Part shown: in pieces, positions 57,494 through 64,000 of the stretch
How the letters are laid out: every line of letters starts with the position of its first letter
Position numbering within the stretch: the first letter of the stretch is position 1
Assembly: GCF_916858655.1 (NCBI RefSeq)
Contig: NZ_CAKASL010000002.1
Coordinates: 868,001 to 932,000, forward strand
Source: Aeromicrobium sp. Leaf350
GTDB lineage: Bacteria; Actinomycetota; Actinomycetes; Propionibacteriales; Nocardioidaceae
Length of the DNA: 64,000 bases
Direction of reading: 5' to 3'
The notes under the pieces: model-generated
Seen by the model: the letters and a program-made list of their open reading frames with translations, nothing else
Told to the model about the DNA's origin: nothing
Databases searched by the model: none
Translations under genes and position numbers: made by a program

Positions 57494-58922
57494 GTCGCCG
57501 CGAGTCCTGCGCGCGCCGTGGCGGCGAGCCACCGTCCGGACCCGCATCACCGCCGGGGTGGCCGCCCTCACGATCGTCGGTCTCGTGCTGGTGAGTCTCG
57601 CCCTGTACGCCGTGGAGTCACGCCGGATCGACCGCACGGTCGAGCGGGCGCTGCTGCAGGAGCTGGAGGAGTTCTCCGGCTTCGCCGAGCGCGCCCCGTC
57701 CGCCGGGATCACGGGACCGGACGCCGTCGTCCTGGCGTTCCTCGAGCGCAACGCACCTGACGCCCGGGAGTCCCTCTGGGCGTTCCCCAGTGCCGGGACC
57801 CCCCAGTTCACGGGCGACGTCGACGTCGAGCTGCAGGGGTCGGACCGCTTCGCCGGCACGGTGGAGCAGCTGCGCGCGTCCGGCGGGGCCAGCACGATCG
57901 ACGTCGACGGCACGGAGTACCGCCTCGTGGTGCAACCGGTCACCGACGGATCCTCGACCGCGGCGTTCGTCGTGGTGCAGGACGTGTCAGCAGCCCGCAG
58001 CGAGCTGCGCTCCCTCCTCACGACCTACGCCGTCGTCGCGCTGGTCGTGCTCGCCGCGGTCACCGCCGTCGCCGCGGCCCTGGCAGGGCGCCTGCTGCGA
58101 CCCCTGACCGACCTGCGCGAGACCGCACAGGCCATCACCGGGTCCTCGGTCTCGGCCCAGGACCTGCGGACCCGGCTCGAGGTCGTCGGCCACGACGACG
58201 TCGCCGAGCTGCAGCGCACCTTCAACGCGATGCTCGACCGGGTCGAGGAGGCGTTCGCCGCGCAGCGTCGCCTGCTCGACGACGCCGCGCACGAGCTGCG
58301 GACCCCGCTCACCGTCATCCGGGGGCACCTCGACGTGCTCGACCCCGACGACCTGGAGGACGTCGCGGCGACGCGAGCCCTGGTCACCGACGAGGTCGAC
58401 CGCATGGGTCGACTCGTCGGGGACCTGCTGATGCTGGCGCGGTCGGTCCGTCCCGACTTCGTGCGTCGGACGCCCACGGACGCTGCGGCCCTCACGGTCG
58501 GGGTGCTCGAGCGGGCGCGCGGCCTGGGCGATCGCGACTGGAGGCTCGACGGAACGGCTGCCGTCCACGCCGACCTCGACGGCCAGCGGCTCACGCAGGC
58601 CCTCCTCCAGCTCGCCGACAACGCCCACCGCCACACCTCGGTCGGCGACGTCGTCGCGATCGGCTCCGCGGTCGTCGGCGAGCACCTCGAGCTGTGGGTC
58701 CGCGACACCGGCACCGGGATCGACCCGGCCGTCGCCGACGTCCTGTTCGACCGGTTCGCCCGCGCCGGCAGCGACGACGAGGGTTTCGGCCTCGGGCTCT
58801 CCATCGTCCAGGCGATCGTCCTCGCCCACGGCGGAACGGTCCGCGTCGACCCGGTGCAGGTCGGGGCCCGACTGACGCTCGTGCTGCCGCTCCAGCCCGG
58901 CGTGGCCTTCACAGGCGTCTGA
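57483..58922 (+). CDS. Sensor histidine kinase, two-component system 2
   Basis: The 479-residue kinase resembles kinase 1 throughout. It has two spans (about 25-45 and 180-203) with an exported sensor domain of about 130 residues between, a HAMP linker (RLLRPLTDLRETAQAITGS), phospho-acceptor His270 in DAAHELRTPLT, QLADNAHRHT, DTGTGID and FGLGLSIVQAI. The ATG chosen overlaps the acidic-protein stop; earlier in-frame ATGs lie deep inside that gene and encode Met/Thr repeats. Fourteen bases separate it from the regulator gene. Confidence 0.93.
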   Translation: MTTESPRVLRAPWRRATVRTRITAGVAALTIVGLVLVSLALYAVESRRIDRTVERALLQELEEFSGFAERAPSAGITGPDAVVLAFLERNAPDARESLWAFPSAGTPQFTGDVDVELQGSDRFAGTVEQLRASGGASTIDVDGTEYRLVVQPVTDGSSTAAFVVVQDVSAARSELRSLLTTYAVVALVVLAAVTAVAAALAGRLLRPLTDLRETAQAITGSSVSAQDLRTRLEVVGHDDVAELQRTFNAMLDRVEEAFAAQRRLLDDAAHELRTPLTVIRGHLDVLDPDDLEDVAATRALVTDEVDRMGRLVGDLLMLARSVRPDFVRRTPTDAAALTVGVLERARGLGDRDWRLDGTAAVHADLDGQRLTQALLQLADNAHRHTSVGDVVAIGSAVVGEHLELWVRDTGTGIDPAVADVLFDRFARAGSDDEGFGLGLSIVQAIVLAHGGTVRVDPVQVGARLTLVLPLQPGVAFTGV

Positions 58923-58935
58923 CAAGGTAGGGCTC

Positions 58936-59589
58936 GTGCGCATCCTGATCGTCGAGGACGAGGATCGGATCTCCTCGTTCGTGGCCAAGGGGCTGAAGGC
59001 CCACGGGTTCACCCCGACCGTCGTCCGTGACGGCGTCACCGGCCTCGACTACGCCGTGAGCGGCGAGTTCGACCTCGTGGTGCTCGACATCGGTCTCCCC
59101 GGGCTGGACGGCTTCACGGTGCTCGAGCGCCTCACCGCCGACCGGCCCGACCTGCCCGTCATCGTGCTGACGGCGCGTGACTCCGTGCAGGACACCGTGG
59201 CAGCGCTCGAGGGCGGCGCGGCCGACTACATGGCCAAGCCGTTCCGGTTCGACGAGCTTCTCGCCCGGGTCCGCCTCCGGCTGCGGAGGACCGGGGGCGT
59301 CGAGAGCGACGTCATCGAGGTCGGCGACGTCAGCCTGGACCTGCGTCGTCGGGTCGCGACCGTGGGCGGACGCGAGGTCGAGCTCTCGGCTCGCGAGCTC
59401 TCGCTCGCCGAGGTGCTCCTGCGCAACCGGGGGCAGGTGCTCTCCCGCGAGCAGCTGCTGTCGCACGTCTGGGGCTACGACTTCGACCCGGGCTCCAACG
59501 TCGTCGACGTCTATGTCGGCTACCTCCGCAAGAAGCTGGGCGCCGACCTCGTGCGCACGGTGCGCGGCATCGGCTACCGCATCGACTGA
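58936..59589 (+). CDS. OmpR-family response regulator, two-component system 2
   Basis: The 217-residue regulator has Asp51 in VVLDIGLPGLDG, Lys in YMAKPFRFDELLARV and a C-terminal winged helix ending VDVYVGYLRKKLGADLVRTVRGIGYRID. It starts with GTG. It is the likely reader of the 11-bp repeats before its own operon and before the acidic protein gene that converges on it. Confidence 0.94.
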   Translation: MRILIVEDEDRISSFVAKGLKAHGFTPTVVRDGVTGLDYAVSGEFDLVVLDIGLPGLDGFTVLERLTADRPDLPVIVLTARDSVQDTVAALEGGAADYMAKPFRFDELLARVRLRLRRTGGVESDVIEVGDVSLDLRRRVATVGGREVELSARELSLAEVLLRNRGQVLSREQLLSHVWGYDFDPGSNVVDVYVGYLRKKLGADLVRTVRGIGYRID

Positions 59590-59607
59590 CGCTTGCTCGG
59601 GGGACGC

Positions 59608-59645
59608 GGCTGAGGGCCGGGACCTCGCGGTCCCGGCCCTCAGCC
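59608..59645. terminator. Shared terminator between regulator 2 and the convergent acidic-protein gene
   Basis: GGCTGAGGGCCGGGACC and GGTCCCGGCCCTCAGCC form a 17-bp perfect stem closed by TCGC, between two convergent stops. It can act in both directions. Confidence 0.85.
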
Positions 59646-59659
59646 CTGCTCGGCGGACG

Positions 59660-60034
59660 TCAGTCGTCGTCGCCGTCGTCGTCCCCGTCGTCGTCCTGGT
59701 CGTCGTCGTAGTGGTCGTCGTCCTGGTCGTCGTCGTAGCGGTCGTCGTCCTGGTCGTCGTCGTAGCGGTCGTCGTCATCGTCGTCGTCCCAGCCGCTGGC
59801 GGGGGCGGGCGCCGGAGCGGGGGCCGGAGCGGGTGCCGGGACCGGGGCCGGGGCGGGCACCGGGTTCGGGACCTGCGTGCCGCCGTCGTCGGCGTCGTCG
59901 TCGGTGCTCGGTGTCTGCACGACGGGCGAGATCGTGGGCGGCTCGGTGTCGGCCGAAGCCATCGCGATGCCGCCGGCGCCGAGGACGGCGACCGCGGCGA
60001 GGGTGCCGAGGCCGGCCTTGAGGATGGTGTCCAT
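59660..60034 (-). CDS. Exported aspartate-rich repeat protein
   Basis: The 124-residue product has a signal peptide (AGLGTLAAVAVLGAGGIAMASA, cleavage near residue 28), a Pro/Ala repeat (about residues 57-80, alternating PA) and a tail of about 43 residues, of which about 33 are Asp. The tail contains three tandem 9-residue units (RYDDDQDDD, RYDDDQDDD, HYDDDQDDD; 27-bp DNA repeats). Such a tail could bind calcium or other cations. AAGGAGAT precedes the ATG. The OmpR-type direct repeats upstream suggest control by regulator 2. Confidence 0.7.
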   Translation of the reverse strand: MDTILKAGLGTLAAVAVLGAGGIAMASADTEPPTISPVVQTPSTDDDADDGGTQVPNPVPAPAPVPAPAPAPAPAPAPASGWDDDDDDDRYDDDQDDDRYDDDQDDDHYDDDQDDDGDDDGDDD

Positions 60035-60084
60035 GGTGATCTCCTTGATCGGTGGTGGTCGGTGGTTCCACCATCGCGATCAGG

Positions 60085-60124
60085 GGTGAGGCCTGCGTGA
60101 GGCCGACATGAGAGGCCTCTCACG
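60085..60124 (-). promoter_or_regulatory. Direct-repeat operator before the aspartate-rich protein gene
   Basis: On the minus strand three repeats CTCATG, CTCACG and CTCACC begin 11 bases apart (plus-strand 60107-60112, 60096-60101, 60085-60090). An inverted repeat CATGAGAG-GC-CTCTCACG (60107-60124) overlaps the first. The order and sequence match the cluster at 57156-57190, so one regulator should bind both. Confidence 0.6.
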
Positions 60125-60662
60125 AACGCAGGAGCGCCATCACCACCACGTCACGCCGCTCGTCGCCCACGGGCAACCACGACCTCAGGAGACCCTCGCG
60201 CTCGAACCCGACGCGCTCGGCCGCGCGGGCCGAGCCGAGGTTCGCGGGCTCGACGTGGAGCTCCAGTCGGTGCAGGTCGCGAAGGGTCCAGGCCCAGGCG
60301 ACCGCGGTCGCCAGCGCATCGCTCGCGCACCCCTGTCGCCGTGCCGAGGGCCGCACCCAGTACCCGAGGCTCGCGCGGCCCTGCGCGCGTTCGCGCGGCC
60401 ACAACCCGATCTGGCCGACACACCGACCGTCCGCGACCTCGATCGCCCAGGACCACCCCTCGCCCGCGCGCGCCCGATCTCGCTGCCGCTGCACGAAGGC
60501 GGCCGCGAGCGCCGGGTCCGGCTGGCTCGGCACTGACGTCACGAGCGGGATGTACGGGTCGCTCGAGGCCTCGAGCACCGCATCGACGTCCGACGTGCGG
60601 AACGGACGCAGCCCCACCACCGTGCCCTGGAGCACTGGCACGTCGGGCAGTGGACCGTCCAC
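60120..60662 (-). CDS. GNAT-family N-acetyltransferase (RimJ/RimL-like)
   Basis: The 180-residue protein resembles RimJ/RimL-type acetyltransferases of ribosomal protein N-termini or small molecules: GLRPFRTSDVDAVLEASSDP starts the fold, ASLGYWVRPSARRQGCASDAL holds the acetyl-CoA loop, and HRLELHVEPANLGSARAAERVGFEREGLLR is the typical final block. The GTG start, seven bases after the upstream cls-like stop, was preferred to an overlapping earlier start. Substrate unknown. Confidence 0.8.
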   Translation of the reverse strand: MDGPLPDVPVLQGTVVGLRPFRTSDVDAVLEASSDPYIPLVTSVPSQPDPALAAAFVQRQRDRARAGEGWSWAIEVADGRCVGQIGLWPRERAQGRASLGYWVRPSARRQGCASDALATAVAWAWTLRDLHRLELHVEPANLGSARAAERVGFEREGLLRSWLPVGDERRDVVVMALLRS

Positions 60663-60669
60663 GGCCGGC

Positions 60670-61917
60670 CTACAGGAGCGGCCGCAGCGGCCGCAGGAGC
60701 AGCTCACAGGCCCGCGAGACGATCCAGCGCCGCTCCCACTCGCCGCGGGTCAGCTCGGTGCAGTTGGTGAGGTCGCGCGCGAAGATGTCCTCGAGGTGCG
60801 CCGCGAGCGCCGGGTCCACGACCTCGACGTTGATCTCGTAGTTGCCGCTCAGGCTCAGTCGGTCGATGTTGGCCGTGCCGATCGTGCTCCAGCTGCCGTC
60901 GATCGTGCAGGTCTTGGCGTGCACCATGTGGTCGCGGTACCGGTGGATGCGCACCCCGGCGCCGAGCAGCCGGCCGTAGAAGCCGCGGGACAACCAGTCC
61001 GTCACGACGTGGTTGGAGATCTCGGGAACGATGATGTCGACCGCGACCCCGCGGTCCCGCGCCTGCAGGAGCGCCTCGAGGATGTCGTGGTCGGGGATGA
61101 AGTAGGCCGCCGTGATGTGGATGTGCCGCGTGGCCCGGTCGATCGCCTCGAGGTACATGTTCCGGATCGGGAAGACCAGCTGGCGGGGCACGTTGCGGTG
61201 GATGCGCACCCGCGGGTCCCAGTCGTCGGAGCCGGTCCCCATGATCGGCGCCTCCGGGCGCAGCATGTTCCAGAAGTCGATGAACGCGTTCGCGAGGTCC
61301 CACACCGCCGAGCCCGTCACCCGCAGGTGCGTGTCGCGCCACTCCGTCGCGTAGAGGGAGCCGATGTTGTACCCACCGACGAAGCCCACGGTCTCGTCGA
61401 CCACGAGGATCTTGCGGTGGTCACGACCCCAGCGGCGCGGGCTGAGCGGCTTCAGGCCCGCCGTGTAGACCGGGTAGCGCACCACCTGGATCGCCGGACC
61501 GAAGTCGAAGAAGCGGCGAGGGACGACGAGGTTCGCGAACGAGTCGAACACGACGAACACCTCGACGCCGCGAGCGGCAGCCGCCTGCAGGACGGACTTG
61601 AAACGCTGGCCCTCCGCGTCGCCCTTGACGATGAACGACTCGAAGAAGACCCGGTGCTCGGCCGCCTCGATCGCCGCGACCATGTCCTCGAACAGGTGGT
61701 CGCCGTACGTGTAGACGGTGGCGTCACCCCGAGGCGTGCGGATGGTCGCCGGGGGCGTGATCGGGAACCCGTGCGCGCGCTTGCCACGCAGCACCTTGCG
61801 GACCTTGGTCGTGCTCATGATGCCGGCGACGACGGCGACCACCGAGAGGAACCACGTCCTGGCGACCTCCCAGGCGACCCGACGGGGAGACGGCATCCTC
61901 GACCACATGTCCGTCAC
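60670..61917 (-). CDS. Cardiolipin synthase-like phospholipase D family protein
   Basis: The 415-residue protein has one N-terminal span (WFLSVVAVVAGIM) and two HKD half-sites, DHRKILVVDETVGFVGGYN and MVHAKTCTIDGSWSTIGTANID, both with His, Lys and Asp intact. It should join two phosphatidylglycerols to cardiolipin or act as a related transphosphatidylase. The start is a GTG; an ATG nine bases later is an equal choice. It follows truB by 21 bases on the same strand. Confidence 0.85.
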   Translation of the reverse strand: MTDMWSRMPSPRRVAWEVARTWFLSVVAVVAGIMSTTKVRKVLRGKRAHGFPITPPATIRTPRGDATVYTYGDHLFEDMVAAIEAAEHRVFFESFIVKGDAEGQRFKSVLQAAAARGVEVFVVFDSFANLVVPRRFFDFGPAIQVVRYPVYTAGLKPLSPRRWGRDHRKILVVDETVGFVGGYNIGSLYATEWRDTHLRVTGSAVWDLANAFIDFWNMLRPEAPIMGTGSDDWDPRVRIHRNVPRQLVFPIRNMYLEAIDRATRHIHITAAYFIPDHDILEALLQARDRGVAVDIIVPEISNHVVTDWLSRGFYGRLLGAGVRIHRYRDHMVHAKTCTIDGSWSTIGTANIDRLSLSGNYEINVEVVDPALAAHLEDIFARDLTNCTELTRGEWERRWIVSRACELLLRPLRPLL

Positions 61918-61938
61918 CCTAGTGCGTGCCCGCAGGCG

Positions 61939-62835
61939 TCAGACGAAGACCGCGACCGGCCTCGCGGTGCCGCCGCGCTGCTCGTAGAGCGCGAGGAAGC
62001 GGCCGGTCGGGTCGAAGACCGCGACCGTGCCCGGAGCCCCGAGGTCGATGCCCGTGAGCGTGCGACCGAACATCACGTCGGCGGCCTCGGCCTCGGAGAG
62101 GTCGTAGGAGTCGAACGCGATGCGGGTGGCGTCGTCGAGACTGATGACGCGCCACTGCTCGGCCAGCTCGTCGATCGTCGCCGCATGGTCGAGGGTGAAC
62201 GGGCCGACCCGGGTGCGACGGAGCATCGTCAGGTGTCCACCGACGCCGAGAGCGGCGCCGAGGTCGCGCGCGAGCGCCCGCACGTAGGTGCCGCTGGTGC
62301 AGGCGACGTGCACGTCGACGTCGACGACCTCGCCCTCGACGCGCAGGTCGGTGATCGAGAGGTCGTCGACCGTGACCTCACGGGACTCCAGCGCGACCTG
62401 CTCCCCCGCCCGCACGCGGGCGTAGGACCGCTGGCCGTCGACCTTGATCGCCGAGACCGCCGACGGGACCTGCTGGATCGTGCCCCGCAACGGCACCATC
62501 GCCGCCTCGACCTGCTCACGCGTGACGTGGCCCGCCGCGACGTCCTCGAGCACCTCGCCCTCGGCGTCGTCGGTGACGGTCGAGCGACCCAGACGGATGG
62601 TCGCGACGTACTCCTTGTCGGTCAGCTGCAGCTGACCGAGCAGGCGCGTCGCACGACCGATGCCGAGCAGGAGCACGCCCGTCGCCATCGGGTCGAGCGT
62701 GCCCGCGTGCCCCACCTTGCGGGTGCCGGCGAGCTTGCGGCCACGACCGACGACGTCGTGGGAGGTCCAGCCGGAGGGCTTGTCGACCACGACGAGCCCC
62801 GGCACGGCCTCCTCGGACGTCGAGGGGTTGCTCAC
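61939..62835 (-). CDS. truB: tRNA pseudouridine-55 synthase
   Basis: The 298-residue enzyme makes the pseudouridine in the T loop of tRNAs. [20 protein letters not shown], the catalytic Asp in [21 protein letters not shown] and [20 protein letters not shown] are present, as is the C-terminal PUA-like part. Its GTG start overlaps the rbfA stop by four bases. Confidence 0.96.
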   Translation of the reverse strand: MSNPSTSEEAVPGLVVVDKPSGWTSHDVVGRGRKLAGTRKVGHAGTLDPMATGVLLLGIGRATRLLGQLQLTDKEYVATIRLGRSTVTDDAEGEVLEDVAAGHVTREQVEAAMVPLRGTIQQVPSAVSAIKVDGQRSYARVRAGEQVALESREVTVDDLSITDLRVEGEVVDVDVHVACTSGTYVRALARDLGAALGVGGHLTMLRRTRVGPFTLDHAATIDELAEQWRVISLDDATRIAFDSYDLSEAEAADVMFGRTLTGIDLGAPGTVAVFDPTGRFLALYEQRGGTARPVAVFV

Positions 62836-63287
62836 TGCTGGGCGTCGTCGTCGGACGCGTCGTCGGCCTCGTCGGCCGGGCGCTTGTACGGGTCGGCGTC
62901 GCCGGCGTACTGGGCACCCTCGGCCCGCGACGCGACCTCGGCATCGGAGCTGCGTGCCTTCGCGAGGAGCTCGTCGATGTGGCGGGCCGAGTCCGGCACC
63001 GCGTCGAGGAAGAACTCCAGGCTGGGGGCCAGACGCAGACCGAGCCGCTTCGCGACCTCGGAGCGCAGCATGCCGGTGGCGCTGCGCAGGGCGGCGCCGC
63101 TGCCCTCGATGGCCTCGGCGTCACCGAGCACGGTGTAGAAGACCGAGGCGTGCTGGTGGTCGCCCGTGACCCGGACGTCCGTGATCGTCACGAACCCCAG
63201 GCGCGGGTCCTTGACCCGACGCTCGAGCAGCTCGGCCACGATGACCTTGATGCGGTCGGCGATCTGGTGCTGGCGTGCTCCGGCCAT
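62832..63287 (-). CDS. rbfA: Ribosome-binding factor A
   Basis: The 151-residue protein assists late 30S maturation. [29 protein letters not shown] and [25 protein letters not shown] define the KH-like fold. A 45-residue acidic tail beyond the fold is usual in actinobacteria. It is coupled to truB and lies downstream of infB. Confidence 0.95.
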   Translation of the reverse strand: MAGARQHQIADRIKVIVAELLERRVKDPRLGFVTITDVRVTGDHQHASVFYTVLGDAEAIEGSGAALRSATGMLRSEVAKRLGLRLAPSLEFFLDAVPDSARHIDELLAKARSSDAEVASRAEGAQYAGDADPYKRPADEADDASDDDAQQ

Positions 63288-63308
63288 GATGTGCCTCTTT
63301 CTGGTTCG

Positions 63309-63383
63309 TCAGCCACGCTGGCTGAGGTGCGACGACGAAGGAGGAGCCTCGAAGCCTGCCCGGATGGACAGGCTTCGAGGCTC
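63309..63383 (-). terminator. Two hairpins between infB and rbfA
   Basis: A 15-bp perfect stem (GAGCCTCGAAGCCTG at 63344-63358 with CAGGCTTCGAGGCTC at 63369-63383, 10-base loop) and a 6-bp stem (TCAGCC/GGCTGA, 63309-63325) lie in the 137-base gap. On the minus strand CTCCTTCG follows the larger one. It may end or reduce infB read-through into rbfA. Confidence 0.7.
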
Positions 63384-63424
63384 GGCCGCGAACGGCCTCA
63401 CACCGTCGCCGACGTGGGCGCGGA

Positions 63425-64000
63425 TCAGGCGCGCGGCTTCTCGCGGAGCTCGAACGCCTCCACGACGTCACCGGTCTTGATGTCGCCGTAGCCCTTGATG
63501 ACGAGGCCGCACTCGAAGCCCTCGCGGACCTCGCTGGCGTCGTCCTTCTCGCGCTTGAGGCTCGACAGGTCCAGGTTGTCGGCGACGACGGTGCCGTCAC
63601 GCAGCAGTCGGACCTTGGCGTTGCGCTTGATCGTGCCGCTCGTGACCATGCAACCGGCGATGTTGCCGATCTTGGAGGAGCGGAAGATCTCGCGGATCTC
63701 GGCCGTGCCGAGCTGGAACTCCTCGAACTCCGGCTTGAGCATGCCCTTGAGCGCGGACTCGATCTCCTCGATCGCCTGGTAGATGACCGAGTAGTACTTG
63801 ATCTCGACACCCTCCCGATCGGCGAGCTCGGTGGCCTTGCCCTGCGGACGGACGTTGAAGCCGATGATCACGGCGTTCGACGCGGCAGCGAGGTTGACGT
63901 CGGTCTCGGTGATGGCACCGACACCGCGGTCGATGACGCGCAGCGCCACCTCCTCGCCGATGTCGATGTTCGCCAGCGAGTCCTCCAGCGCCTCGACCGA
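63425..64000 (-). CDS. infB: Translation initiation factor IF-2 (3' part)
   Basis: The last 192 codons of infB are present; the frame is open to the window edge, so the GTPase domain lies outside. [18 protein letters not shown] belongs to domain 3, and [26 protein letters not shown] sequence ([20 protein letters not shown]) with [20 protein letters not shown] to the C-terminal fMet-tRNA-binding domain. It heads the infB-rbfA-truB set. Confidence 0.96.
   Translation of the reverse strand, partial: SVEALEDSLANIDIGEEVALRVIDRGVGAITETDVNLAAASNAVIIGFNVRPQGKATELADREGVEIKYYSVIYQAIEEIESALKGMLKPEFEEFQLGTAEIREIFRSSKIGNIAGCMVTSGTIKRNAKVRLLRDGTVVADNLDLSSLKREKDDASEVREGFECGLVIKGYGDIKTGDVVEAFELREKPRA

Overview
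The window is a high-GC (about 70%) actinobacterial chromosome segment. GTG starts are frequent, genes are tightly packed with many 4-base ATGA/GTGA overlaps, and several blocks are typical of Actinomycetia: miaA-dapF-hflX-miaB-recX-recA-DUF3046, clgR-cinA-pgsA-ftsK, and infB-rbfA-truB-ribF-rpsO-pnp. Together with the ANTAR regulator of the PdtaR type and the septum-formation-domain proteins, this suggests a member of Nocardioidaceae (Nocardioides/Aeromicrobium-like). The genus is an inference, not something I can prove from the sequence. I see no IS element, prophage, CRISPR array or rRNA; one tRNA gene (Leu, CAA) is present.

Layout. 1-2.9 kb: the 3' end of a branched-chain amino-acid ABC importer (livG, livF) facing a convergent lipoprotein binding protein, with clear terminators between. 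3.1-8 kb: ANTAR response regulator, tRNA-Leu, a sugar MFS transporter/GH1 beta-glucosidase pair, and pyruvate kinase. 8-14 kb: glutamate synthase gltBD, separated from pyk by a striking nested inverted repeat. 14.2-18.2 kb: five tandem paralogues of small membrane-anchored septum-formation-domain proteins. 18.2-23 kb: hflX, dapF, a cation/proton antiporter, miaA. 23-28.7 kb: small proteins, then an MMPL transporter fused to a degenerate ABC ATPase and followed by a YhgE/Pip membrane protein behind an operator-like inverted repeat. 28.7-34.6 kb: miaB, hypothetical proteins, recX, recA with an SOS box, DUF3046. 34.7-35.6 kb: a lower-GC two-gene insert encoding a secreted two-cysteine protein and a small multi-span membrane protein. 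35.7-53.1 kb: clgR, cinA, pgsA, ftsK, a chelatase-like protein, RNase J, dapA, a thioesterase, dfrA-thyA, a GNAT-azlCD cluster, dapB, kynureninase, pnp, rpsO. 53.2-64 kb: ribF, then a 7.7-kb insert holding two paralogous two-component systems and three small acidic or proline-rich exported proteins, a GNAT and a cardiolipin-synthase-like enzyme, then truB, rbfA and the 3' part of infB.

How the genes work together. Most genes are housekeeping: lysine/peptidoglycan precursor synthesis (dapF, dapA, dapB), folate/thymidylate (dfrA, thyA), tRNA modification (miaA, miaB, truB), RNA turnover (RNase J, PNPase), recombination (recA/recX under LexA), DNA segregation (ftsK), phospholipid synthesis (pgsA, cls-like) and nitrogen assimilation (gltBD). 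The less ordinary parts are four. One is the five-gene septum-domain array with a shared -10-like motif. The second is the doubled histidine kinase/OmpR regulator module, with 11-bp direct-repeat operators in front of two acidic exported proteins. The third is the MMPL-ATPase/YhgE export locus. The fourth is the secreted-peptide/membrane-protein pair inserted between DUF3046 and clgR, the best candidate here for an undescribed toxin/immunity-like system.
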